This document shows, piece by piece, positions 1-6,604 of a stretch of DNA of 7,252 bases (position 1 is the first letter of the stretch; each line of letters starts with the position of its first letter). A program made the position numbers and the translations under genes. The notes under the pieces are model-generated. The model did no database searches. It was not told the DNA's origin and saw nothing but the letters and a program-made list of their open reading frames with translations. Origin of the DNA: Candidatus Moranbacteria bacterium UBA2206 (GTDB taxonomy: Bacteria; Patescibacteriota; Minisyncoccia; Moranbacterales; UBA2206). The DNA is taken from contig DCUU01000001.1 in NCBI GenBank assembly GCA_002328565.1, positions 1-7,252 of the forward strand, read 5' to 3'.

Positions 1-1
1 T

Positions 2-142
2 GAATATGATTATAACAGTCCAGAGCGATATGATGGAATAAGCGAAATAGATTGTAAGGATTGCGGGGCTCGTTTTGGCAGATGGTCGGGCAAGGAGCTC
101 AAAGAAGGAGAAATCGAAAAGCGTTGGGGTGGGGGAAAATAA
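2..142 (+). CDS. C-terminal end of a small Cys-pair (zinc-ribbon-like) hypothetical protein, 5' truncated
   Basis: An open frame enters from the left edge and ends at TAA 140-142, leaving 46 residues. The tail contains a CKDC pair (residues 18-21 of the fragment), followed by GARFGRWSGKEL and a basic, glycine-rich end (KRWGGGK). A single CxxC pair followed by an aromatic/Gly-Arg-Trp segment looks like the second half of a zinc ribbon, whose other Cys pair would lie upstream of the window. I associate short proteins ending in a GRW(S/T)GKEL stretch with Patescibacteria-like and phage-rich metagenomic genomes, but this is memory of a pattern and not a search result. No enzymatic role can be inferred. 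The alternative is a spurious open frame, but the ordered Cys pair and codon pattern argue for a real gene end. Confidence 0.6.
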   Translation, partial: EYDYNSPERYDGISEIDCKDCGARFGRWSGKELKEGEIEKRWGGGK

Positions 143-255
143 GATTTTTTGCGAAGCATAATTAATTCGGGGTGGCGGTGAAAAAAGTTGGGGTTTACCC
201 GGTTTAATAGAGAAGTAATCTTTAGTAGGGAGAATTTTGTAATTAGTGATTGGCC

Positions 256-293
256 CGCTTCGACTCAATAATGTATCTCGTTGAATCGAGGCG
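256..293. repeat. Imperfect inverted repeat (hairpin) in the spacer upstream of the MazG-like gene
   Basis: The arms are 256-268 (CGCTTCGACTCAA) and 281-293 (TTGAATCGAGGCG), separated by a 12-base loop. Of 13 positions, 11 are Watson-Crick pairs, one is a G-T wobble and one is a C/A mismatch. It is followed on the + strand by an A-rich stretch, not a T tract, and on the - strand by mixed sequence, so it does not look like an intrinsic terminator in either direction. It sits about 20 bases before the start codon at 314. It could be a 5'-leader structure, a protein-binding palindrome or an old recombination site. The rest of 143-313 holds no open frame or RNA gene that I recognise. Confidence 0.5.
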
Positions 294-313
294 AGAAAAA
301 ATAAAATAATTAT

Positions 314-661
314 ATGGATAAATTAAAAGAATTAACAAAAAGAATAGTTGCTTTTCGGGATGCACGAGATTGGAAACAGTTTCATAATCCAAAAGATCAA
401 TCCTTGTCTTTGGTTTTGGAGGCGGCTGAAGTTATGGAGCATTTTCAATGGAAAAATAAAGAAGAAATGGAATCCTATGTGAAAGAAGCAAAAAATGAAA
501 TTGGAGAGGAATTGGCCGATGTCTTATATTGGGTTTTGCTTATGAGTCATGATTTAGAAATCGATGTCATGGAAGCTCTGGATAAAAAGCAAGCAAAAAA
601 TGAAGAAAAATATCCAGTTGAAAAAGCCAAAGGGAAGCATACTAAATATACCAAGCTTTAG
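314..661 (+). CDS. MazG-like nucleotide pyrophosphohydrolase (dCTP pyrophosphatase / RS21-C6 type)
   Basis: This is a 115-residue, all-alpha, cytoplasmic NTP pyrophosphohydrolase of the MazG/RS21-C6 superfamily. Family members hydrolyse (d)NTPs to the monophosphate plus pyrophosphate, usually as house-cleaning of non-canonical or excess nucleotides. Signatures seen are FRDARDWKQFHNPKD at residues 14-28, the metal-binding pair E36-x-x-E39 in LEAAEVMEHFQW, and the second acidic motif E66-L-A-D69 in GEELADVLYW. The length is right for the single-domain form, so the protein is complete. The ATG at 314 gives the usual short N-terminus before the RIVAFRD helix. No Shine-Dalgarno sequence is visible in the A/T-rich leader. 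It ends 35 bases before hsdM in the same direction, so it may be co-transcribed. Substrate preference cannot be read from the sequence; a dCTP-like preference is only suggested by overall resemblance. Confidence 0.9.
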   Translation: MDKLKELTKRIVAFRDARDWKQFHNPKDQSLSLVLEAAEVMEHFQWKNKEEMESYVKEAKNEIGEELADVLYWVLLMSHDLEIDVMEALDKKQAKNEEKYPVEKAKGKHTKYTKL

Positions 662-696
662 AGATATTTAAAATAAGTTTTTAAATTAGATAAATT

Positions 697-2148
697 ATGT
701 TCGAACAATCATTTAAAAATATAGACAATATTCTTCATACTGATTCCGGTTGCGGGACTGAGTTGGATTATGTGGAGCAAACTTCGTGGATTTTGTTTTT
801 GAAATATTTGGATGATTTGGAGGAAACGAAAAAAACGGAAAGCGCTTTAGCGGGCAAGAAATATAAATATATTTTATCGCCTGAATTTCGTTGGAATGCT
901 TGGGCTTGTCCGAAAGATGCAAGTGGTAAGCTAGATCACGACAAAGCTTTAAGCGGAGATGATTTGAATGATTTTGTGAATAACAAACTTTTCCCCTATC
1001 TCAAAAAATTCAGGTCGGAAGAGCCGAGTACTATTGAATATAAAATTGGGGAAATTTTTCATGAGCTAAAAAACAAAATTTCCAGCGGATATAAACTGCG
1101 AGAAATTTTGAATGTGGTGGACGGAATGCATTTTCGGCTTTATGAAGAAAAACACGAACTCTCTCATCTTTATGAAGCCAAGATTGCCAAAATGGGAAAT
1201 GCTGGGCGAAATGGCGGAGAATATTATACGCCTCGTCCGCTCATCAGAACTATTGTGAGAACAGTTAATCCGAAAATCGGCGAAACAATCTATGACGGCG
1301 CTTGCGGATCAGCCGGTTTTCTAGTGGAAGCCTATAATTACCTAACTCAAAATCAATCCAAGCTTTCTTCTAAGGAAATGGATATTTTACAAAACAAAAC
1401 TTTTTTTGGCAAAGAGATTAAAGGTTTGGCATATATTATCGGGATAATGAATATGATTTTGCATGGCGTTGAAGCGCCGAACATCAGGCATATGAATACT
1501 TTGGCGGAAAACATCAATGACATTCAAGAAAAAGATCGCCATGATGTGATTTTAGCCAATCCGCCTTTTGGCGCTGGCATTGGCAAAGAAATTCAACAAA
1601 ATTTTCCCATCAGAACCGGCGAAACCGCTTTTCTTTTTTTGCAACACTTCATAAAAATTTTGAAAGCTGGCGGGCGAGCGGGAATTGTCATTAAAAATAC
1701 TTTTCTTTCCAACACAGACAATGCTTCCGTTTCGCTTCGCAAATTGCTTTTGGAAAATTGCAATCTGCACACGGTTTTGGATTTGCCCGGTGGCGCTTTT
1801 CAAGGTGCGGGCGTGAAAACCGTGGTGTTGTTTTTTGACAAGGGGACTCCCACCAAGAAAGTTTGGTTTTATCAACTAAATCTTGATCGCAATCTTGGAA
1901 AGACTAATTCTTTGAACGAAAAAGACTTAGAAGAATTTGTGAAATTGCAAAAGACAAAAGGAGATTCTGAAAATTCGTGGAGTGTTGATGCGAAGAATAT
2001 TGACCCAAAAACATATGATCTTTCCGTTAAAAATCCAAACAAAAAAGAAGCGAATATTTTGCGAGAGCCGAAGGAGATTTTGGAGGAGATGACGAAATTG
2101 GATAAAGAAAGTGGCGAAGTATTGGGGAAAATAGCCAAATTTCTGTAA
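697..2148 (+). CDS. hsdM: Type I restriction-modification system DNA methyltransferase subunit HsdM (N6-adenine)
   Basis: At 483 residues it is close to the usual 480-530 for HsdM and looks full length. HsdM binds S-adenosylmethionine and, as an M2S complex with HsdS, methylates adenine at a bipartite target; with HsdR it also joins the restriction complex. The N-terminal helical HsdM domain starts with MFEQSFKNIDNIL and contains SWILFLKYLDDLEE. The catalytic domain begins near residue 169 with the type I hallmark RNGGEYYTPRPL (171-182). The SAM-binding motif I is YDGACGSAGF (199-208) and the adenine methyltransferase motif IV is NPPF (288-291, in DVILANPPFG). A later GGAFQGAGVKTVVLFF segment also matches the family. 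The C-terminus is a Lys/Glu-rich helix. The cognate hsdS begins about 4.7 kb downstream at 6835, which is unusually far; most hsdM genes touch hsdS. The start at 697 gives the canonical N-terminus. Confidence 0.97.
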   Translation: MFEQSFKNIDNILHTDSGCGTELDYVEQTSWILFLKYLDDLEETKKTESALAGKKYKYILSPEFRWNAWACPKDASGKLDHDKALSGDDLNDFVNNKLFPYLKKFRSEEPSTIEYKIGEIFHELKNKISSGYKLREILNVVDGMHFRLYEEKHELSHLYEAKIAKMGNAGRNGGEYYTPRPLIRTIVRTVNPKIGETIYDGACGSAGFLVEAYNYLTQNQSKLSSKEMDILQNKTFFGKEIKGLAYIIGIMNMILHGVEAPNIRHMNTLAENINDIQEKDRHDVILANPPFGAGIGKEIQQNFPIRTGETAFLFLQHFIKILKAGGRAGIVIKNTFLSNTDNASVSLRKLLLENCNLHTVLDLPGGAFQGAGVKTVVLFFDKGTPTKKVWFYQLNLDRNLGKTNSLNEKDLEEFVKLQKTKGDSENSWSVDAKNIDPKTYDLSVKNPNKKEANILREPKEILEEMTKLDKESGEVLGKIAKFL

Positions 2149-2175
2149 TATACTGAAATAAAATAAACGTTATAC

Positions 2176-2204
2176 TTGTATTATTTTTATAACTATGGTA
2201 TATT
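2176..2204 (+). promoter_or_regulatory. Sigma70-like promoter ahead of the toxin-antitoxin pair
   Basis: A -35-like TTGTAT (2176-2181) and a -10-like TATATT (2199-2204) are separated by 17 bases, with a TG one base before the -10 (TGG, extended -10 form). It lies in the 107-base spacer between hsdM and the toxin gene, the longest gap inside the operon, and about 50 bases before the toxin ATG. Short inverted arms flank it: ACGTTA (2167-2172) with TAACGT (2210-2215), plus TTAAC/GTTAA (2209-2213/2221-2225). These are plausible as an autoregulatory operator for the HigA-type repressor. AT-rich DNA produces such matches by chance, so this is a moderate call. Confidence 0.45.
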
Positions 2205-2255
2205 TTAGTTAACGTAAAATGTTAATAAAAATTTGTAATAAATTCATATGGGATT

Positions 2256-2573
2256 ATGGAGATTGAATGGGAAAAAAGTAAAATAAAAAAAGATCTATTG
2301 AAATATGCACAAAGTAATCGTATTGTAGCCAAAAGAATGTTAAGTATCAGATCCGCAAAAAATTTTTGTGATTTGGAGCTTCCTGGTAATGGTCGCGCAC
2401 ATTTTTTAGAAGGAAGATATGCTGGGTTATTTTCAATAGATTTAGAAAAAGGCAAAAGATTAATTTGCCAACCTCTTGGAAACGAACTTCAAAAAATGGA
2501 TGAGGGTCTATATAAAAAGGAGACCATAACGGCTTTAAAAATATTGGAAATTAGTGATCATTATAAAAAATAG
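2256..2573 (+). CDS. higB: HigB-like toxin of a type II toxin-antitoxin system (RelE/ParE superfamily)
   Basis: At 105 residues it is slightly longer than typical HigB (about 90-100). Characterised HigB toxins are ribosome-dependent mRNA interferases that cut translated mRNA. Recognition rests on the family's central strand pattern: a Leu-Pro-Gly turn (residues 42-44), then GRAHFLEGRYAGLFSIDL (about 46-63), then the strand KRLICQPLG (67-75), and a C-terminal helix/strand EISDHYKK where relatives carry a related I/V-D-Y/H element. Basic residues R47 and R54 lie in the zone that contacts RNA in the family; their catalytic role here is inferred. It precedes the HigA-type antitoxin by 35 bases in the toxin-first order typical of higBA. 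The ATG at 2256 begins MEIEW; the ATG at 2248 is out of frame. No Shine-Dalgarno sequence is placed at a usable distance. Confidence 0.82.
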   Translation: MEIEWEKSKIKKDLLKYAQSNRIVAKRMLSIRSAKNFCDLELPGNGRAHFLEGRYAGLFSIDLEKGKRLICQPLGNELQKMDEGLYKKETITALKILEISDHYKK

Positions 2574-2608
2574 ATTGCATAAAATATTAATAAGCAAAAT
2601 ATAACCAT

Positions 2609-3748
2609 ATGAGTACAAAAGAATTAAATTTAAATAATATTACTGGCTGGGAATCACCTGTGGCTATTCATCCTGGGGAATTTCTTCAAGATTACATTGA
2701 GGAATACAATATTACTCAAATTGAGCTAGCTCTAAGAACAGGAATGTCAAAAAAAATAATTAATGAAATAATTAATGGGAAAAATCCTATTACGGAAGCA
2801 ATGGCAGTAAAACTTAGCAAGGTATTTCCCTTATCAGTAGAATACTGGTTAAATCTTCAGGCTGGATATGAAGCTGATTTAGCTAGACTGAATCAAAAAA
2901 ATGATCTCAAAAAAGATATTAAACATTTAACTCATTTTAGACATACTTACAAAGAGCTTTCAGAAATTGGAAAAACTGCCAACCAACGCTGGATAGAGAA
3001 AAACTATACGGAAATAATTTTAGAGTTGCAGAAATTTTTTGGTGTTTCATCACTTGGATTTATAAATAAAACTATGGAATTCGCTTTTAGAAAGTATGAT
3101 CGAAACAATCTGAATCACCACACACTGGCCGCATGGCTTCGCTTGGGAGATATCAAAGCACAAGAATCAATCGTGTCATTGTTTAATAAGCAATCGTTAC
3201 TTGATCGACTAGATGAAATTAAATTGCTTTCTACGAAAGGGAAAAAAGAATATTTGCCAGTTTTGGAAAAAATATTTGCCGAATGCGGAATCGTGTTGGC
3301 TTATGTGCCATATCTTGAAAATACGCATATTCAAGCGGCGACAAAATGGATTGCTCCCGAAAAAGCTTTGATTATGATTGCCACTTGCAAAGGAAAAGAT
3401 GAGGGAAAGTTTTGGTTTAATCTCTTCCACGAAATTGGGCATTTACTTTTGCATAGCAAAAAAGAATTTCATATTGATTTAGATGGATATAATACTTCAT
3501 TGGAAACTGAAAAAGAAGCTGATAGTTTTGCGCAGAAAATGTTAATAGCTGATTTTAACTCTGTTATGAAAGATTTATTTAAATGTAGTGATGATTTAGA
3601 AAATGGAATAATTAAAATTGCCAAGGAAAATGGAATTTCTCCAGCGATTTTGGCGGGCAGAATGACGCATGAATTCAAGGATAATAAAAGAATTTATCCA
3701 GCAATGAGTAAATTTTTACAGGTGAGGATTAATGAAGTGAATGTATAA
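2609..3748 (+). CDS. higA: HigA-type antitoxin: XRE helix-turn-helix fused to an ImmA/IrrE zinc metallopeptidase
   Basis: This is a 379-residue two-domain protein. Residues about 15-85 are a HigA-type XRE domain: the HPGEFLQDYIEE lead-in (21-32), the helix-turn-helix around TQIELALRTGMSKKIINEI (36-54), and the SVEYWLNLQAGYE segment that usually closes the HigA fold. A helical middle region follows (about 90-215). The C-terminal part (about 220-375) is a COG2856 ImmA/IrrE-type peptidase: HEIGH (274-278) supplies the zinc ligands H274 and H278 and the catalytic E275, and ETEKEADSFAQKML (about 299-312) carries the family's downstream Glu ligand (E301 or E303). Classic HigA is only about 100 residues, so this is the long fused form. 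Inferred role: bind and neutralise the upstream HigB, repress the promoter at 2176-2204, and use the protease domain to sense or trigger derepression. It ends 17 bases before the DUF2130 gene. Confidence 0.88.
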   Translation: MSTKELNLNNITGWESPVAIHPGEFLQDYIEEYNITQIELALRTGMSKKIINEIINGKNPITEAMAVKLSKVFPLSVEYWLNLQAGYEADLARLNQKNDLKKDIKHLTHFRHTYKELSEIGKTANQRWIEKNYTEIILELQKFFGVSSLGFINKTMEFAFRKYDRNNLNHHTLAAWLRLGDIKAQESIVSLFNKQSLLDRLDEIKLLSTKGKKEYLPVLEKIFAECGIVLAYVPYLENTHIQAATKWIAPEKALIMIATCKGKDEGKFWFNLFHEIGHLLLHSKKEFHIDLDGYNTSLETEKEADSFAQKMLIADFNSVMKDLFKCSDDLENGIIKIAKENGISPAILAGRMTHEFKDNKRIYPAMSKFLQVRINEVNV

Positions 3749-3765
3749 AAATTTTATAAAATAAT

Positions 3766-5013
3766 ATGTTAGTAGAAAATAAAAAAATCAAATGCCCGGA
3801 ATGTGGAGCGTCGATTTCGATTGATGATGTTTTGACGCATCAGATTGAAGAAGATATTCGTAGAGAGATGGATGGTCAACAGAAAGAGAGAGAAACTGAG
3901 ATTGCAAAACAAAAGAAAGAATTGGAAATTCAAAAAAAGCAATTAGAAAATGACAAGGAAAAAGCACAATCCGAGATTGCGAATCAGGTGGCTGAAAAAA
4001 TTGAGGCAGAGAAAAGCAATATGAGGAAGCAACTTAAAGTAGAAACAGAAAAAGAGCAATTGGAAGAAAGAAAAATGATAGAGGAGCAATTGGCGGAAAA
4101 GGATGAAAAGTTGCGCCTTGCAAACAAGAAAGAGTTGGAGTTGCGTCAAGAGAAGAATAAGCTCGAAGAAGACAGGCAAAACTTTGAATTAGAAAAGCAG
4201 AGGCAATTGGACGAGGAAAGAAAGAAAATTGAAGAAGATGCAGGCAAGAAAGCAGCTGAGGTGGAGCGCTATAAAATTGCTCAATTAGAAAAGAAAATTA
4301 GCGATGCCAATAAGGCGAATGATGACCTGCGCAGAAAACTAGAACAAGGATCACAACAATCACAAGGTGAAGTTTTGGAGCTGGAGCTGGAAGAAATTTT
4401 GAAAGCAGAATTTCCTTATGATAAAATAGTCCCCGTGCCAAAGGGAGTAAATGGTGCAGACATCATTCAAAAAGTCATGGATCGTAATGGTCGTCTATGT
4501 GGCCAAATTATTTGGGAATTGAAAAAGACCAAGGCATGGAAAAATGAGTGGATTCAAAAATTGAAAGATGACCAAAGAGCCATCAAGGCAGACCTGGCAG
4601 TGATCGTTTCAACAGTATTGCCAGTTGGAGTAAAGGGCTTTTCTTTTCGAGACGGCGTGTGGATTTGCGATATTAAGTTGGCGACTGCCCTGGCTATGGC
4701 ACTTCGAATAAATTTGGAATCAGTGACTCGTGAGAAAGCCATGTCTGTCGGTAAGAACGAAAAGATGGAGATTCTCTATTCATATTTGACTGGAGTGGAG
4801 TTTAAACAACGTGTAGAAGCAATTGTAGAAGCATTTTCTAATATGGATAATGGACTGCGAAAAGAACGGATGGCATATGAGAAGATTTGGTGTGAGCGGG
4901 AGAAGCAAATTAAGAAAGTGATTACCAATACAGTTGGAATGTATGGGGATTTGAGCGGATATGTAGCTTTGCCACAGATAAAGAGCTTGGAGTTGGGGGA
5001 AGTGGATAATTAG
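3766..5013 (+). CDS. DUF2130 family protein: long coiled coil with a PD-(D/E)XK-like nuclease core
   Basis: The 415 residues match the DUF2130 layout. The N-terminus has a single Cys pair, KCPECG (C10, C13), followed by DVLTHQIEEDIRREM. Residues about 25-200 are an extremely charged Glu/Lys/Gln coiled coil. From about 203 comes the globular domain: GEVLELELEEILKAEFP, then KGVNGADI with D232, and IIWELKKTKAWKNEWI with E251 and K253. The spacing D...E-x-K resembles a PD-(D/E)XK endonuclease core, followed by DLAVIVSTVLP and GVWICD strands. The C-terminal part is helical. The biochemical role of DUF2130 is not established to my knowledge; nuclease activity is inferred from the D/ExK pattern only. 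Coiled coil plus nuclease core also recalls RmuC-type proteins. It lies between the TA pair and the OLD-family ATPase in one transcription direction and ends 16 bases before the ATPase ATG. Confidence 0.85.
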   Translation: MLVENKKIKCPECGASISIDDVLTHQIEEDIRREMDGQQKERETEIAKQKKELEIQKKQLENDKEKAQSEIANQVAEKIEAEKSNMRKQLKVETEKEQLEERKMIEEQLAEKDEKLRLANKKELELRQEKNKLEEDRQNFELEKQRQLDEERKKIEEDAGKKAAEVERYKIAQLEKKISDANKANDDLRRKLEQGSQQSQGEVLELELEEILKAEFPYDKIVPVPKGVNGADIIQKVMDRNGRLCGQIIWELKKTKAWKNEWIQKLKDDQRAIKADLAVIVSTVLPVGVKGFSFRDGVWICDIKLATALAMALRINLESVTREKAMSVGKNEKMEILYSYLTGVEFKQRVEAIVEAFSNMDNGLRKERMAYEKIWCEREKQIKKVITNTVGMYGDLSGYVALPQIKSLELGEVDN

Positions 5014-5029
5014 CGTAAGTTTGATATTT

Positions 5030-6604
5030 ATGAAAATAAAAAGTATTGGGATTAAAAATTATAGAGGAATTAAAGAAGAACAAAAAATTCCACTTGCTGA
5101 TTTTTCATCAATTGTTGGAAAAAATGATTCTGGAAAATCAATTATTCTTCATGCATTGGCGACTTTTCTTGATCCAAAGGAATACAAGATTGTTGAATCA
5201 GATTTTAATGATATCAATGATGAAATTATCATTGAATGTTATGTATATAGTGAGAATATTCGTTTAATACTTGAAAAACGAGTAAAGTCAGTTATAAAAA
5301 AAGCCGATGGGCTTGATGCCTTTTTAGATGATATTATTTTTAATGGCGGTGTGATTATTCAGAAAAAAGCAGATAAACCTGGAAATGCATTTTCTGGAAT
5401 AAATTTATTGATAAAGGATTTTACGGAAACTGATTTTTCTAGACTTTACGAAAAAAGCGATGAAGACCTTAATTCTATTCTAGAGAAATATGCTATATCT
5501 ATTCCAGTCTCAGGTAAAGGGCGAAATTCAAAAATGGAAAAGATAAAATATCTAAGGGAATATTGTAAGGAAACTATGGTAAATACTGTAGAGGTTTGGA
5601 TTGAGGACATATATAAAATTGCGAGCATTTTACCTGGTGTCGAGCTTTTTGTTTCAGATTATGGTCTTGAGGCAGATACAAAATTTAAAACAAATTCAGT
5701 GGCTGAAATTCAAGATTTTTTTAAAGAAGAAACGAAGGATAATACTATGAGACTTTCCTTGATTGAGGCAGATATAAAAAGTGAGATGGATAAAGAAGCG
5801 CAAAGTATTAAGATATACATGCAGGACTACACGTCATCCCTCAGGGAGGTTATTATTGAACCTGACATTAAATGGTCAAAGGCAATAGATGGAATTAATG
5901 TGAGTTTTCAGTTCGATGGTGATTCTAAACCTATCCCAATGTCGCATAAAGGAACGGGCTATAGAAGACTTTTTATGGTTGCTAGATTTAGATATTTAGC
6001 TGAAAAAAATAAAGGTCATGACGTTCTTTATCTAATTGAAGAGCCTGAAACTTTTTTGCATCCTTCAGCTCAAAATGATTTACTTAACTCATTAAAGGAA
6101 CTTTCTGGCAATAACCAAGTTATAATATCTACTCACTCACCAGTTTTTGCTGGATCAACCGATATTAACTCAGTCATATTATGCAAAAAAGAAAATCAAT
6201 CAGTATATGAATTTGCAGGAGCTGAAAATAAGATTGATTTTGTTCAAAGTATTATCGATGAATTAGGTATAAAGCCGTATTACAATCTAAGAGATGGTTT
6301 TGAAAAAATTCTTTTTGTTGAAAGTTATCATGATATTGATTTTTATGATCTAGTTTCTGAAAAAATCATTGGGGGAAAAATATCTAATAATTCTAAAATT
6401 TTATGTTTACCCTTTGGAGGTTCAAATATCGATAGTTTTTTAAATATTTCTTATTTTGACAATTCACAAAGAGAATTGTTTTTAATTATAGACAGTGATA
6501 AACATCAGAATCAAGAAACACAAGATAAGCAAGCTGAAAGATGCAAGGAATTTAACCTCAGAGGTAAGGGAAAGGGCTATATTTTAAAAAAGGCATGTAA
6601 TTGA
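5030..6604 (+). CDS. OLD-family AAA/ABC ATPase with TOPRIM nuclease domain; C-terminus cut off by a frame break
   Basis: As read, this frame gives 524 residues from ATG 5030. A TTG at 5021 is in frame three codons upstream, but the ATG fits the family start MKIKSIGIKNYRGI better. The N-terminal ABC-type ATPase shows Walker A GKNDSGKS (30-37), a signature-like HKGTGYRR (306-313), Walker B LIEEPE (335-340) and the switch histidine in STHSP (H369). The TOPRIM domain follows: LFVES with E431, then LIIDSD with D488 and D490. OLD proteins are ATP-regulated DNA nucleases known from P2 old exclusion and as GajA in Gabija. No UvrD-like GajB partner follows here, so it is not Gabija as seen. The frame ends at TGA 6602-6604 before the conserved final TOPRIM motif. 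That motif is found in the next frame (6588-6842), so the intact protein would be about 603 residues. It lies between DUF2130 and hsdS. Confidence 0.9.
   Translation: MKIKSIGIKNYRGIKEEQKIPLADFSSIVGKNDSGKSIILHALATFLDPKEYKIVESDFNDINDEIIIECYVYSENIRLILEKRVKSVIKKADGLDAFLDDIIFNGGVIIQKKADKPGNAFSGINLLIKDFTETDFSRLYEKSDEDLNSILEKYAISIPVSGKGRNSKMEKIKYLREYCKETMVNTVEVWIEDIYKIASILPGVELFVSDYGLEADTKFKTNSVAEIQDFFKEETKDNTMRLSLIEADIKSEMDKEAQSIKIYMQDYTSSLREVIIEPDIKWSKAIDGINVSFQFDGDSKPIPMSHKGTGYRRLFMVARFRYLAEKNKGHDVLYLIEEPETFLHPSAQNDLLNSLKELSGNNQVIISTHSPVFAGSTDINSVILCKKENQSVYEFAGAENKIDFVQSIIDELGIKPYYNLRDGFEKILFVESYHDIDFYDLVSEKIIGGKISNNSKILCLPFGGSNIDSFLNISYFDNSQRELFLIIDSDKHQNQETQDKQAERCKEFNLRGKGKGYILKKACN
6586..6592 (+). 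other. A6 homopolymer / A-AAA-AAG heptamer at the frame break of the OLD-family gene
   Basis: In the ATPase frame the bases read TTA AAA AAG, so the heptamer A AAA AAG is in the register of a classic -1 slippery site. A -1 shift here, however, would add only two codons before TAA at 6598-6600. The homologous tail needs the +1 frame, as if the run had five A's instead of six. The site therefore looks like a one-base A insertion (mutation, phase-variable tract or assembly error) more than a programmed -1 signal. Confidence 0.6.

Noticed and set aside
281..307. TTGAAT...TAAAAT as a promoter for the MazG-like gene
   Set aside because: The spacer is only 15 bases, the -10 would lie 7 bases before the start codon, and the -35 sits inside the hairpin arm.
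713..2138. Minus-strand open frames inside hsdM (713-922, 1552-1875, 1872-2138)
   Set aside because: They are antisense to a gene with clear catalytic motifs and show no recognisable domains; they are shadow frames.
3744..3758. AT-only inverted repeat TATAAAA-A-TTTTATA over the higA stop codon
   Set aside because: Perfect 7-bp arms, but purely A/T in an AT-rich junction. Stability as a terminator is low and chance occurrence is likely.
5021..5029. TTG start for the ATPase at 5021
   Set aside because: It adds only M-I-F ahead of an ATG that begins the typical OLD-family N-terminus MKIK, so the ATG at 5030 is preferred.
6586..6600. Programmed -1 frameshift at A AAA AAG (dnaX-like)
   Set aside because: The -1 frame meets TAA at 6598-6600 after two codons. 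The conserved tail is in the +1 frame, so a -1 shift does not make the full protein.
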